Counted from the stretch's first letter, positions 35,641 through 44,880 are shown. The stretch is DNA of 64,000 nucleotides from Streptomyces zinciresistens K42 (GCF_000225525.1 NZ_AGBF01000013.1:19812-83811), one strand, 5' to 3'. Numbers and translations are program-made. The notes: generated by a model not told the origin, from the sequence alone.

Positions 35641-36905
35641 GCGGTCCTCCCCTCGGGGAGCCGCAGGACCATGGCGCTCTGGAAGCCGCCGAAGCCGCTG
35701 CCCACCGTGAGAGCGGCGTCCGTACGGGTCTCCCGGGCGTGCAACGGCACGTAGTCCAGGTCGAGTTCGGGGTCGGGGTGGTGGAGGTTGGCGGTGGGGG
35801 GGATGACACCGAGTGAGAGGGCGAGAGCGGTGGCGGCGACCTCGATGGAGCCGATGGCGCCCAGGGAGTGGCCGATCATCGACTTGATGGAGCTGACCGG
35901 GACGCGGGCCGCGTGGCTGCCCAGGGCGCGCTTGAGGGCGGCTGTCTCGTGCACGTCGTTCTGCCGGGTGGCGGTGCCGTGGGCGTTGACGTAGCCGAGG
36001 GCGTCCGCGGGGAGCCGGGCCTCGGCGAGGGCGTCGGTGACGGCGGCGGCCAGTTCCCGTCCGTCGGGGCGGAGCCCGGTCATGTGGTACGCGTTGCCGT
36101 GGGAGGCGTAGCCGGCGATCTCGGCGTGGACGCGGGCGCCCCGGCGGCGGGCGGCGGTCAGCTCCTCCAGGACCAGGACGGCGGCGCCCTCGCCGAGGAC
36201 GAAGCCGTTGCGGGTGCGGTCGAAGGGGCGGAGCGCGGTCGCCGGGTCGTCGTTGCGTGGCGAGGTGGCACGGATGGCGTCGAAGCAGGCGACGGTGATC
36301 GGGGAGATCGGGGCGTCGGTCGCTCCGGCGATCATCACGTCGGCGGAGCCCTCGCGGATGAGCGCGGCGGCGTGGCCGATCGAGTCGAGGCCGGAGGTGC
36401 AGCCGGCCGAGACGACCGTGCAGGACCCTTCGGCACCGGCGGCCCAGGCGAGTTCGGCCGCCATGGAGCTCGGCACGAACTGGTCGTAGAGGCGGCTTCC
36501 CGCGGCGGTGTGGTCGACCAGCCACTCCTTGCCGCCGCCGCTGAGGGCGAGGTACTCCTGCTCCAGCTTCTGGGTGCAGCCGACAGCACTGCCGAGGCTG
36601 ACGCCGGTGCGGTGGGCCTGCGCGGGGTCGGTGGCGTGGCCGCTGTCGCCGAGGGCCTCGCGCAGCGCGGCGAGCGCGAACTGGGCGGCGCGGTCCAGTT
36701 GTTCGACATGCTCCCCGACGAGGCCGTGTTCGAGCGGGTCGAAGTCGCACTCCGCCGCGATCCGGGAGCGGAAGGGGGCGGGGTCGAAGAGACTGATCGT
36801 CCGGGTGGCAGTGCGGCCTGCGGTGAGGGTGTCCCAGAACTGCTTGGTCCCGATGCCGCCGGGGGCGATCACGCCGATGCCGGTGATGGCGACGCGCCGC
36901 GTCAT
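35637..36905 (-). CDS. ketosynthase alpha (KS-alpha)
   Basis: 422 aa condensing enzyme. Catalytic Cys169 in VVSAGCTSGLDS, His in NAHGTATRQND (about 309) and in KSMIGHSLGA (about 345). It forms the C-C bonds of the polyketide chain on the ACP, as a heterodimer with KS-beta. Preceded by the oxygenase-like gene with ATGA overlap and followed by KS-beta with ATGA overlap, so ABM - KS-alpha - KS-beta - KSIII-like - AT is one coupled operon. Confidence 0.97.
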   Translation of the reverse strand: MTRRVAITGIGVIAPGGIGTKQFWDTLTAGRTATRTISLFDPAPFRSRIAAECDFDPLEHGLVGEHVEQLDRAAQFALAALREALGDSGHATDPAQAHRTGVSLGSAVGCTQKLEQEYLALSGGGKEWLVDHTAAGSRLYDQFVPSSMAAELAWAAGAEGSCTVVSAGCTSGLDSIGHAAALIREGSADVMIAGATDAPISPITVACFDAIRATSPRNDDPATALRPFDRTRNGFVLGEGAAVLVLEELTAARRRGARVHAEIAGYASHGNAYHMTGLRPDGRELAAAVTDALAEARLPADALGYVNAHGTATRQNDVHETAALKRALGSHAARVPVSSIKSMIGHSLGAIGSIEVAATALALSLGVIPPTANLHHPDPELDLDYVPLHARETRTDAALTVGSGFGGFQSAMVLRLPEGRTA

Positions 36906-37237
36906 CGGGTCTCCGCGGTGACGGTGCGGCGCTCGACGTAGAGGTTGGCGCTGCTGGTGCTGATCGCCCGCAGGGCCTGGGCGTGCGGCACGAATCCTGC
37001 GTCGGTGACGGCGGCGCGGAAGGCGGCCGGGTCGGCCCAGCGGGCGATGTTGACGTACCGGTCGGGCTCGTCCACGTGGCGGACGAGACTGTAGCCGAGG
37101 AAGCCAGGCCGGTCCTCGAGGAACCGGGCGGTACGGGCGAAGACCTCCTCGAACTCCTCGGGCGTGGTGTGGAGGGTGAAGCTGTTGACGAAGGTGGCCG
37201 GCCCGCTCGTGGTGGGGCCGGGCTGCTCAGCTGACAT
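36902..37237 (-). CDS. ABM-domain anthrone oxygenase (AknX/ActVA6-like)
   Basis: 111 aa antibiotic-biosynthesis-monooxygenase fold: FVNSFTLHTTPEEFEEVFARTARFLEDRPGFLGYSLV, DRYVNIARWADPAAFRAAV. These cofactor-free enzymes oxidise the anthrone to the anthraquinone (C12 in aklanonic acid synthesis). It heads the minimal-PKS operon. A 127-base gap upstream separates it from the ornithine-cyclodeaminase-like gene on the same strand. Confidence 0.88.
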   Translation of the reverse strand: MSAEQPGPTTSGPATFVNSFTLHTTPEEFEEVFARTARFLEDRPGFLGYSLVRHVDEPDRYVNIARWADPAAFRAAVTDAGFVPHAQALRAISTSSANLYVERRTVTAETR

Positions 37238-37364
37238 GGCAGCGCTCTCCTCATCGTCCGGGAGTCCGGCGGCGACTGTGCCGGGGACGGGACTGCCACC
37301 CTCGGCGACATGGCTCGCGGGGCCCTAGCGGAGACCTAGAAGACGGCTGGATGACGCCCTTGCG

Positions 37365-38279
37365 TCAGCGGCGGGTACGGCCCGCGGAGAGGGCGGTGCC
37401 GAGGTCGCGGCGCCATGCCTGGCGCAAGCCTGCGGAGGCGGCCACGGTGTCCCAGCCCGCCAGATCGTCGCAGCGGTAGTGGACGACGTCGGCGCCGGTG
37501 CGGCGGGGCAGGGCGCGGCCGGCGACGATCTCCCCGAGGGCTACGCAGCCGGCCGCCTCGGGGGTGGGCGCGAGGCAGACGCTGCGGACGGCCTGGCGGG
37601 CGGGCCGGTTCGGGCGGGCCGGGCGGGTGGTGTCGGTCTGGTCGATGAGCAGGGCGCCCGCGGTGAGCCAGTCGGCATGGATCGGCGGGTGGCCGTCGGT
37701 GGCGACCACGACGTCCGCGTGCCGGGCCCCGGCGCGGGCGTCTTCCGCGGCGACGACCTCGAGACCGGTGTGCCGGCCGGCGGCGAGGGCGAAGTCCTTC
37801 GTGCCGACCCGGTCACGGCCGACGACGCGGACGACGGCGAGCGAGGGGAGGGCGTGACGCAGCACGAGGAGGCAGGCCCATGCCTGCTCGCCCGCGCCGA
37901 AGAGGCCGAGCACATGGGGGCCGGGGGGCGCGAGGAAGCGGGCGGCGAGGCCGGAGGTAACGGCGGTGCGCCAGCCATCGAGGGCTCCTGCATCGGCGAG
38001 GCCCAGGAGCGAGCCGTCTTCGGCGAGGACGAATTCGAGCCGCCCGGTGGCGGGTGCCGCCGGGTCGATCCGGACGGTGGAGCAGCGGCCGAGGGGGCCG
38101 GGGGCACCGGGCCTGACAGTGAGCCGTAAGCGGCCGGAGGGGACACCAACGAGTGTGTCGGCGCCGCGCGCGCGGCGGGGTCCCAGGAGCAGCCGCTGGA
38201 CATCGGCGAAGCATTCCTCCAGGAACGTCTCGTCGTCGAAGACGTCGTCCACGTCCTGAGGGCTCAGCATGATCGGCAC
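37365..38279 (-). CDS. ornithine cyclodeaminase / mu-crystallin family protein
   Basis: 304 aa from GTG 38279, chosen because AGGAGG lies 8 bases upstream; longer frames lack one. NAD-binding motif LGLFGAGEQAWACLLVLRHALP (about 119-140) and the segment GRLEFVLAEDGSLLGLADAGALDGWRTA suit the family; a C-terminal helix (WDTVAASAGLRQAW) is typical. Family members are ornithine cyclodeaminases, ketimine or imine reductases and amino-acid dehydrogenases. I know of no anthracycline step needing one. The PadR-like dyad at 38310-38329 lies directly upstream, linking it to drug response. Confidence 0.8.
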   Translation of the reverse strand: MPIMLSPQDVDDVFDDETFLEECFADVQRLLLGPRRARGADTLVGVPSGRLRLTVRPGAPGPLGRCSTVRIDPAAPATGRLEFVLAEDGSLLGLADAGALDGWRTAVTSGLAARFLAPPGPHVLGLFGAGEQAWACLLVLRHALPSLAVVRVVGRDRVGTKDFALAAGRHTGLEVVAAEDARAGARHADVVVATDGHPPIHADWLTAGALLIDQTDTTRPARPNRPARQAVRSVCLAPTPEAAGCVALGEIVAGRALPRRTGADVVHYRCDDLAGWDTVAASAGLRQAWRRDLGTALSAGRTRR

Positions 38280-38309
38280 GGCGATGTCCTCCTGGATCCG
38301 GCACCATGG

Positions 38310-38329
38310 GATACACAAACTTGAGTATC
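38310..38329. promoter_or_regulatory. best PadR-type operator dyad
   Basis: GATACACAA-AC-TTGAGTATC: 9-base arms that are inverted repeats with one mismatch and a 2-base spacer. It lies between the padR-family gene (ends 38374) and the start of the ornithine-cyclodeaminase-like gene, in a locally AT-rich stretch. Related sequences occur at 4540, 28481 and 28527. Confidence 0.55.
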
Positions 38330-38373
38330 ATGCCGCGTCCGATCACTCCACAGGTGGGATCACCTCCGCGGGC

Positions 38374-38937
38374 TCAGGAGGCCGGATTCTCTCCGTACAT
38401 CACGTACGCGCCCGCTTCCAGACGCTCCATCAATCCCCGGGCCCAGGCGGCCTGGCTGGCGGCGCTGTGCTCCCAGAGCCCGATCAGCTCCCGCACATGG
38501 GCGCGGTCCGGTTGTTCGCTCGCAGTCTCGCCGACCCGGTCGGCCACCCCGCCCTGCTCGGCGGAGAGCGACGCGATCCGCTCCTTCAGCAGACCGATCG
38601 CCTCCTCGCGGCGCAGTGAGGGCAACAGGACGATCGCCGCCCCGAGCATGTCCGGGCGGTTGTTGCCCTGCCGGAGCGCGTCACGGAGCAGCCGGAGAAA
38701 CTCCTCCTCGCCCCTGGGCGCGATCTCGTAGTCGACCCGGCCAGGCCAGTCGGGGATGTCCGTGAACGTCAGCAGGCCCTCCTTAGCGAGCTGACGCAGC
38801 GCGTGGTAGATCGAGCCGAACTTGATGTGGGCCCACTCGTCCGCCCCCCACGAGAGCAGCTCGGAACGTACCAGGTAGCCGTGTGCCGTGCCGTGCATCC
38901 GTACGACCCCGAGGACCAGCAATCGTGTGGCTGACAT
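38374..38937 (-). CDS. PadR-family transcriptional repressor
   Basis: 187 aa from ATG 38937 (GGGAGA upstream). N-terminal winged helix: ATRLLVLGVVRMHGTAHGYLVRSELLSWGADEWAHIKFGSIYHALRQLAKEGLL, then the wing with DIPDWPGRVDYEIAPRGEEEF, and a C-terminal helical domain (about 95-187) as in LmrR/Vinj-type PadRs. Such repressors often sense the pathway's drug and release exporter genes. The GATACTCAA-type dyads near drrA, the downstream gene and the F420-reductase gene are proposed as its sites. Confidence 0.88.
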   Translation of the reverse strand: MSATRLLVLGVVRMHGTAHGYLVRSELLSWGADEWAHIKFGSIYHALRQLAKEGLLTFTDIPDWPGRVDYEIAPRGEEEFLRLLRDALRQGNNRPDMLGAAIVLLPSLRREEAIGLLKERIASLSAEQGGVADRVGETASEQPDRAHVRELIGLWEHSAASQAAWARGLMERLEAGAYVMYGENPAS

Positions 38938-39192
38938 GGTCTCCCTGCTGCATGTCCGACGTGATTCCGGCACGGGACCGGAACCGGCGCTCCGCCCATG
39001 GCCGGAGATGGCCGACCGCATTCAACGGTAGTGCATGACCTGCTGTTCTCCAGGTGCCAGGGGAGGGCGAGGGCGCAGGGCCCGCGCCCGTCGAGCGCCG
39101 CTGCAACGACTCTCGACCGCCGTACGAGGAAGCGGGCCGAGGGTGGTGCGGACGTTGGACACGGACAGGTCTTCGCCGGAACAGGGGTAAGG
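38938..39192. promoter_or_regulatory. divergent promoter region padR / glycosyltransferase
   Basis: 255 bases between divergent starts. It contains the SARP-like heptads at 39091-39119 oriented towards the glycosyltransferase. No PadR dyad like that at 38310 was found here. Confidence 0.5.
39091..39119 (+). promoter_or_regulatory. candidate SARP heptads, 22-base spacing
   Basis: TCGAGCG at 39091-39097 and TCGACCG at 39113-39119, exactly 22 bases apart (two helical turns). A 22-base interval is known for DnrI-type sites. A -10-like TACGAG follows too closely (39123), so the promoter itself is uncertain. Confidence 0.4.
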
Positions 39193-40485
39193 ATGCGGGT
39201 ACTCTTCACCACCTTCGCCGCCAAGTCGCACATGCACGCGCAGGTGTCGCTGGCCTGGGCACTGCGGGCCGCGGGCCACGACGTCCGGATCGCGAGCCAT
39301 CCCGATCTCGCCGAGGAGATCACCAAGACCGGGCTGACCGCCGTCGGCGTCGGCGAGGAGCTCCACCTCGACGAGCAGATGCAGGAGACGCAGGAGAACA
39401 TCGGGCAGGACGTCGACCAGCTGGAGAGCCAGGCGCAGGTCGGCCTCGACATGAGCGAGACCCGCCCGGAGCGCCTCACCTGGGACTACACGCTGGGTGT
39501 GTTCACCGCCATGACCTCCGTGGTGTTCCAGAACTGCTGTTCCGACCGGATGGTCGACGAACTGGTCGGGCACTGCCGCTCGTGGAAGCCCGACCTCGTC
39601 CTCTGGGACACCATGACCTTCGCGGGCGCCGTCGCCGCCCTCGCGACCGGTGCCGCCCACGGCCGGGTCCTCTTCGGCATGGACCTGGCGGGCAGCATGC
39701 GCCAGACCTTCCTTGAGCAGCTTGCCTCCCGCCCGCCGGAACTGCGCGACGACCCGCTCCGCGAGTGGCTCACCTGGAGCCTGGAGCGGCACGGCGCCAC
39801 CTTCGAGGAGAGCGCGGTCACCGGAGACTTCACCGTCTGCCCGATGCCCCAGTCGATGCGCTTGCCCGTCGACCTGGACTACGTGCCCGTGCGGTACGTG
39901 CCCTACAACGGCCAGTCGACGGTGCCGCAGTGGCTCCAGGAGCCGCCCAAGCGCGGTCGCCGGGTCTGCCTCACCCTCGGCGTCGCCCACCGCGAGGTGC
40001 TCGGCAGCGACCGGGCCTCCATCGGAGACCTGTTGGAGGCGGTCGCCGGGCTCGACGACGTCGAGGTCGTCGCCACCCTCGACGAGAACCAGCTCAAGGA
40101 CCTGGCGACCGTCCCCGACAACGTCCGGGCCGTCGACTTCGTGCCGCTCGACGCGCTCCTGCCGACCTGTGACGCGGTGATCCACCACGGCGGGTCCGGC
40201 AGCTTCGGCACCGCGATGATTCACGGCATCCCGCAACTCATCGTCGTCGACGGCGTCTGGGACACCATCAACAAGTCACGCCACCTCGCCGCCCACGGCA
40301 CCGGCCTCTACGTGCCGGGCAAGCTCAGCGCCAAGGGCCTGCGCGAGCTGCTCGTGCGGCTGCTGGAGGAGCCGGAGTTCAAGCGCAACGCCATGACACT
40401 GCGGCGCGAGGCGCTCGCCGCCCCGGCGCCGGCGCAGGTCGTTCCCACGCTGGAGCGGCTCGCCCTCGAGAACCGCCGCCGGTGA
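39193..40485 (+). CDS. GT-B glycosyltransferase without helper (AknK-like)
   Basis: 430 aa from ATG 39193. Starts MRVLFTTFAAKSHMHAQVSLAWALRAAGHDVR; donor motif IHHGGSGSFGTAMIHG (about 332-347) and DGVWDTINKSRHLAAHGTG. No activator gene is next to it. In aclacinomycin the solitary AknK adds the second and third sugars (2-deoxyfucose, then rhodinose) to rhodosaminyl-aklavinone. By elimination this enzyme is the best candidate for chain extension here, and it is next to the epimerase and 4-ketoreductase genes. Confidence 0.9.
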   Translation: MRVLFTTFAAKSHMHAQVSLAWALRAAGHDVRIASHPDLAEEITKTGLTAVGVGEELHLDEQMQETQENIGQDVDQLESQAQVGLDMSETRPERLTWDYTLGVFTAMTSVVFQNCCSDRMVDELVGHCRSWKPDLVLWDTMTFAGAVAALATGAAHGRVLFGMDLAGSMRQTFLEQLASRPPELRDDPLREWLTWSLERHGATFEESAVTGDFTVCPMPQSMRLPVDLDYVPVRYVPYNGQSTVPQWLQEPPKRGRRVCLTLGVAHREVLGSDRASIGDLLEAVAGLDDVEVVATLDENQLKDLATVPDNVRAVDFVPLDALLPTCDAVIHHGGSGSFGTAMIHGIPQLIVVDGVWDTINKSRHLAAHGTGLYVPGKLSAKGLRELLVRLLEEPEFKRNAMTLRREALAAPAPAQVVPTLERLALENRRR

Positions 40486-40549
40486 CCGGCCCGGCCGCAC
40501 CCCCGAACCCCCCGACGCGACCGACGACCCCCGGATGGTGAACCGAACG

Positions 40550-41173
40550 ATGCAGGTCCGAAGTCTCCAGGTCGAGGGGGCGTACGAGTTCACCCCCCGC
40601 CGATTCGCCGACCGGCGCGGCCTCTTCGTCTCCCCTTTCCAGCAGGAGGCGTTCACCGAGGCCCTGGGGCAGCCCGGTTTCCCGGTGGCCCAGACCAACC
40701 ACAGTATCTCCCGCCGTGGCACCGTCCGCGGCATTCACTTCACGGTGACCCCGCCCGGCACCGCCAAGTACGTGTACTGCGCGCGCGGCAGGGCCGTCGA
40801 CTTCGTGGTCGACCTGCGGGTCGGCTCCCCCACCTTCGGCCGGTGGGACGCGGTCGAGATGGACCAGCTCCACTTCCGCGCCTCGTACTTCCCGGTCGGC
40901 GTCGGGCACGCCTTCGCCGCGCTGGAGGACGACACCGTGATGTCGTACATGCTCACCAGCCCCTACGTCGCCGAGCACGAACTCGCCCTCGACATCTTCG
41001 ACGTGGACCTGGACATCACCCTCCCGTCCGGCTTCGACGTCGTGCAGTCGGACCGCGACCGGGCGGCCCTCTCCTTCGCCGAGGCGCGCGACAAGGGTGT
41101 CCTTCCCGGCTACGCCACCTCGCGGGCGGTGGAGGAGCAGCTGTGGCCCTCCGGCTCCGGCGGCCCGTGCTGA
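40550..41173 (+). CDS. rmlC: dTDP-4-keto-6-deoxyhexose 3,5- or 5-epimerase
   Basis: 207 aa from ATG 40550 (ATG 40535 also possible; neither has a strong ribosome-binding site). Cupin-fold RmlC family: FTPRRFADRRGLFVSPFQ, catalytic His in GTVRGIHFT (about 62), YCARGRAVDFVVDLRVGSPTFG, and Tyr in ASYFPVGVGHAFAALEDD. It inverts C5 (and possibly C3), giving the L-series sugars rhodosamine, 2-deoxyfucose and rhodinose. Confidence 0.93.
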   Translation: MQVRSLQVEGAYEFTPRRFADRRGLFVSPFQQEAFTEALGQPGFPVAQTNHSISRRGTVRGIHFTVTPPGTAKYVYCARGRAVDFVVDLRVGSPTFGRWDAVEMDQLHFRASYFPVGVGHAFAALEDDTVMSYMLTSPYVAEHELALDIFDVDLDITLPSGFDVVQSDRDRAALSFAEARDKGVLPGYATSRAVEEQLWPSGSGGPC

Positions 41174-41181
41174 GCGCGTCG

Positions 41182-42144
41182 ATGGACACCGACCCGAAAG
41201 GCGGGACCACCGGCACGGTCGCCGTGCTCGGGGCAACCGGATCCGTCGGGCGAGCCGTCTGCGCCGCGCTCCTCCCGGCGGGCAGGCGGGTGCTCGCCGT
41301 CGCCCGCCACCCCGCCTCCCACACCCGCGCCCACGCCTTCGTTCCGCTCGACGTCGCGGCCGTCGCGCCCGGCCGGCTCGCCGCGCTCCTCGACGCGCAC
41401 GGCGTCACGGAGGTCGTCAACGCCACCGGCGGCTGGGGAACCACCGCCGAGAAGATGCGCAGTGCCCACGTCGACCTGCCGGAACGGCTCGCCGCCGGCT
41501 GCGCCGCGACCGGTCGGCGGCTGCGCGTCGTCCAGCTGGGTTCGATCCACGAGTACGGACCCGTCGAGGACGGCGTCCTCATCAACGAGCACCGCGCCCC
41601 CGGATCGCTGACACCGTACGGCGCCACCAAGCGGGCCGGCTCCGAACATCTGCTCGCCGAGTCACGGGCCGGCCGGATCGACGCGCTCGTCCTGCGGGCC
41701 GTCAACGTCTGCGGGCCGCACACCACCACCGCGAGCTTCCTCGGTCTCGTCGTGCAGCGGCTGCGCGCCCTCGCCCCGGGCGCCGCACTCACCCTGGACG
41801 TGGCCGCGGCCCGTCGCGACTTCCTCGACGTGCGGGACCTGGCGAGGGCGGCGGTCGCAGCCCTGACCGCGCCCGGCCCGAGCTGGGTGGTCAACATCGG
41901 GCGCGGGGAAGCGGTGCCGGTGGCCGACCTCGTCGACGTCCTCGTCAAGGTGTCGGGGGTCGATCCCGCAACCGTACGGCTGCGCCCCGCGGCGGTCGCG
42001 AGCAAGGGAGGCAGCTGGACCTGCGCCGACATCGGCCTGGCCGCCGACCTTCTCGGCTGGCGGCCGATGATCCCCCTCGACGCGTCGCTGCGGGCGATGT
42101 GGGAGGCGGCCGGGGATGTCAAGCCGCCCGGAGGGACCGGATGA
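41182..42144 (+). CDS. dTDP-hexose 4-ketoreductase (NAD-dependent epimerase/dehydratase fold)
   Basis: 320 aa from ATG 41182; a GTG at 41167 overlapping the epimerase stop is an alternative. Rossmann motif VAVLGATGSVGRAVCAALL (about 15-33), catalytic-type Tyr and Lys in TPYGATKRAGSEHLL (about 138-146), and a sugar-binding C-terminal half. It sets the C4 hydroxyl in the last step of sugar synthesis (AknM/DnmV-type). It follows the epimerase immediately, and the 2,3-dehydratase comes next. Confidence 0.88.
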   Translation: MDTDPKGGTTGTVAVLGATGSVGRAVCAALLPAGRRVLAVARHPASHTRAHAFVPLDVAAVAPGRLAALLDAHGVTEVVNATGGWGTTAEKMRSAHVDLPERLAAGCAATGRRLRVVQLGSIHEYGPVEDGVLINEHRAPGSLTPYGATKRAGSEHLLAESRAGRIDALVLRAVNVCGPHTTTASFLGLVVQRLRALAPGAALTLDVAAARRDFLDVRDLARAAVAALTAPGPSWVVNIGRGEAVPVADLVDVLVKVSGVDPATVRLRPAAVASKGGSWTCADIGLAADLLGWRPMIPLDASLRAMWEAAGDVKPPGGTG

Positions 42145-42196
42145 ACCGGACAAAAAAGCTCCGAGAGACCGGACGGACAAGCCCCAGGAGGCTCCG

Positions 42197-43678
42197 ATGA
42201 ACGCCCCGCTGCCCGCTTCTCGTCCCGCTCCGCTCACCGCCCCGCGCGCCGGCGCGGCGGCGTCGCGTACGGACGCCGCACGGCGGATCGACGCCTCGGC
42301 CCGGCTGCGCGGCGCAGGGCCGCTCGGCGACCTGGCGGACTTCCCCGACTGGTTCGCCGAGCACGCCCGGCGGGCCTACACCCGGGTCGAACGGGTGGGT
42401 CTCGACGAGCTGGACGGCTGGGTCTCCGACCCGGCCACCGGTGACCTCGGACACCACACCGGCCGCTTCTTCACCGTGCACGGACTGGCGGTGGAGCACC
42501 CGGACGCGGCGGTGCCCCGGTGGACGCAGCCGATCATCCTCCAGCCCGAGATCGGCGTCCTCGGCCTGCTGGTCAGCCGCATCGGCGGGGTGCTGCACGC
42601 CCTCGTGCAGGCGAAGGTCGAACCCGGCAACGCCAACGGACTGCAGATCTCCCCCACCGTGCAGGCCACCCGCAGCAACTACACGCGGGTGCACCAGGGG
42701 CGGGCGGTTCCGTACCTGGAGCACTTCCTCGACGCGCACCGGCGGCCGGGTGTGCTGGCCGACGTGCGCCAGTCGGAGCAGGGCTCCTGGTTCTACCGCA
42801 AACGCAACCGCAACATGGTGGTCGAGCTGCCGGAGCCGATCGAGGCGGGGGAGGGCTACCGCTGGCTGACGGTCGGCCAGATCCACGAGCTGCTGGGGCG
42901 TGAGGACACTGTCAACATGGACAGCCGGACCGTGCTGTCCTGCCTGCCGTTCACCGGCCCCGCGCCGGAGTCGGACGACGATCCGGATCCCTTCAGGCGG
43001 GCGCTCCGGCGCTCCGGCGACCCCGCCGCGGGCAGTCTCCACACCATGGAGGAGATCCTCGGCTGGATCACCCACCGGCGTACCGGAGAGGACCTGGCGA
43101 CCCGCCGGATACCGCTGGACGACCTCACCGGCTGGACCCGTGAGAAGGACAGGATCCGCCATGAGGGCGGCGCCTTCTTCGAGGTCATCGGGGTCCGTGT
43201 GGAGGCCGGAGGCCGCGAGGTGCGGCAGTGGAGCCAGCCCATGATCGAGCCGGTGGGACAGGGCGTGATCGCCTTCCTGGCCCGACGGGTCGAGGGCGTG
43301 CTGCATGTCCTGGTCGGCGCGCGCGTGGAGCCCGGTTTCACGGACGAGGTGGAACTGGGGCCGACCGTGCAGTGCGTACCGGAGAGCTACACGGGCCTTC
43401 CGGAGGGCTCCCTGCCGCCGTTCCTCGACGTGGTGCTCGGCGCGGCCCCCGCAGCGGTGCGATACGACACGGTCCTGTCGGAGGAGGGCGGCCGGTTCCA
43501 CCGGGCACTCAACCGGTATTTGGTAGTCGAGGCACCCGACGGGCTGGACACCACGTCCCCGGCCCACCGCTGGATGACGCTGCACCAGCTGTCGGACCTG
43601 CTGCGGCACAGCCACTACGTCAACGTGCAGGCCCGGAGCCTCATCGCCTGTCTGCACAGCCTCTACCACGCTGGCTGA
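42197..43678 (+). CDS. dTDP-4-keto-6-deoxyglucose 2,3-dehydratase
   Basis: 493 aa from ATG 42197 with CAGGAGG upstream. The sequence is an internal duplication typical of the DnmT/EryBVI/TylX3 family: first half about 45-250 (RFFTVHGLAVEHPDA, WTQPIILQPEIGVLGLLV, PTVQATRSNYT), second half about 275-490 (FFEVIGVRVEAGGREVRQWSQPMIEPVGQGVIAFLA, PTVQCVPESYT). It removes the 2-OH, giving 2-deoxysugars. All three predicted sugars require it. Confidence 0.95.
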   Translation: MNAPLPASRPAPLTAPRAGAAASRTDAARRIDASARLRGAGPLGDLADFPDWFAEHARRAYTRVERVGLDELDGWVSDPATGDLGHHTGRFFTVHGLAVEHPDAAVPRWTQPIILQPEIGVLGLLVSRIGGVLHALVQAKVEPGNANGLQISPTVQATRSNYTRVHQGRAVPYLEHFLDAHRRPGVLADVRQSEQGSWFYRKRNRNMVVELPEPIEAGEGYRWLTVGQIHELLGREDTVNMDSRTVLSCLPFTGPAPESDDDPDPFRRALRRSGDPAAGSLHTMEEILGWITHRRTGEDLATRRIPLDDLTGWTREKDRIRHEGGAFFEVIGVRVEAGGREVRQWSQPMIEPVGQGVIAFLARRVEGVLHVLVGARVEPGFTDEVELGPTVQCVPESYTGLPEGSLPPFLDVVLGAAPAAVRYDTVLSEEGGRFHRALNRYLVVEAPDGLDTTSPAHRWMTLHQLSDLLRHSHYVNVQARSLIACLHSLYHAG

Positions 43679-43684
43679 GTCCGG

Positions 43685-43747
43685 CGGCCCGATGTGCGTG
43701 TGTCCCGGCGGGCCGAGAACCCGCCGGGACACACGCACATCGGGCCG
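43685..43747. terminator. bidirectional terminator, 28-bp perfect stem
   Basis: Arms 43685-43712 and 43720-43747 are perfect reverse complements with loop CCGAGAA. It lies between the convergent 2,3-dehydratase (ends 43678) and aminotransferase (ends 43771) genes and is the longest stem in the window. Confidence 0.9.
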
Positions 43748-43770
43748 GGCAGACCGGCCGGGACGCCGAT

Positions 43771-44880
43771 TCAGAGACCGGCGACGACCTCGCGCACCGC
43801 CTCGATGACCTTCTCCTGGGTGTGCGGCGGAAGCGACGGGTACATCGGGAGCGAGAAGATCTCCTTCGCCAGCCGCTCGGTCACCGGCAGGCTGCCCTCC
43901 GCGTAGCCGAGGTGAGCGAAGCCGGTCATGCGGTGCACGGGCCACGGGTAGCTGATGTTCAGTTCGATGTCGTAGTCCTTGAGCCGCTCGATGATCCGGT
44001 CGCGCTCGGGGTGGCGGACCACGTGGACATAGTGGACGTGATCGTTTCCCACCGCGTTCGAGGGCAGGACCAGGCCGGTGCCGGCCAGCCCCTCGGCGTA
44101 GCGGCGCGCCACGGCACGCCGTCCCTCGATGTAGGCACCGAGCCGCCGGAGCTTGCGGCGGAGGACCTCCGCCTGGACCTCGTCGAGCCGGCTGTTGTGT
44201 CCTGGGGTTCGAACAACGTAGTACCGCTCCTCCATGCCGTAGTAGCGCAGTCGGCGCAGGGCCGCCGCCACGTCCGCGTCTCGGGTCAGGACGGCGCCGC
44301 CGTCGCCGTAGGCGCCCAGCACCTTCGTCGGGTAGAAGGAGAAGGCGGCGGCGTCGCCCATGGTCCCGGCGAGCCGGCCGTGATGCCGCGCGCCGTGGGC
44401 CTGGGCACAGTCCTCCAGCACCTTGAGCCCGTGCAGGGCGGCGAGTTCGGTGACCGGGTCCATGTCGACGCACTGACCGTAGAGATGCACCGGGACGATC
44501 GCGGAGGTCCTCTCGGTGATCACGCCGGCGAGCTGGTCGGTGCGCATGAGGTAGTCCTCCTCGCGCACGTCCACGAAGACGGGGGTGGCCCCGACCGCGT
44601 CGATGGCGAGCACGGTCGGCGCCGCCGTGTTGGCGACGGTGACGACCTCGTCACCCGGCGCCACGCCGAGGGCCTGGAGGCCGAGGACGATGGCGTTGGT
44701 GCCGTTGTCCACGCCCACGCAGTGCTCCGTGCCGTGGTGCGCCGCGAACTCCTGCTCGAAGCCGGCGACGGAGGCGCCGAGGACGAGCCGCCCGGACTGA
44801 AAGACGGCGTCGACGGCGTCGAGGATCTCCTCGCGCTCCTCCGCGTACTCCTCCAGGTAGTCCCAGACGTAGGTGGTCAT
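43771..44880 (-). CDS. dTDP-hexose 3-aminotransferase (DegT/DnrJ family)
   Basis: 369 aa PLP enzyme. The internal aldimine lysine is Lys186 in [24 protein letters not shown] binds the cofactor, and [17 protein letters not shown] is the family N-terminal signature. It adds the 3-amino group to the 3-keto-2,6-dideoxy sugar on the way to L-rhodosamine (AknZ/DnmJ role). Compare the 3-dehydratase at 19977, where this lysine is histidine. It is the second gene of a minus-strand operon with the N-methyltransferase (4-base overlap). Confidence 0.94.
   Translation of the reverse strand: MTTYVWDYLEEYAEEREEILDAVDAVFQSGRLVLGASVAGFEQEFAAHHGTEHCVGVDNGTNAIVLGLQALGVAPGDEVVTVANTAAPTVLAIDAVGATPVFVDVREEDYLMRTDQLAGVITERTSAIVPVHLYGQCVDMDPVTELAALHGLKVLEDCAQAHGARHHGRLAGTMGDAAAFSFYPTKVLGAYGDGGAVLTRDADVAAALRRLRYYGMEERYYVVRTPGHNSRLDEVQAEVLRRKLRRLGAYIEGRRAVARRYAEGLAGTGLVLPSNAVGNDHVHYVHVVRHPERDRIIERLKDYDIELNISYPWPVHRMTGFAHLGYAEGSLPVTERLAKEIFSLPMYPSLPPHTQEKVIEAVREVVAGL

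Noticed and set aside
42119..44473. 784-aa minus-strand ORF opposite the 2,3-dehydratase
   Set aside because: It runs across the 28-bp terminator and through a well-supported gene in another frame; composition is that of a shadow.
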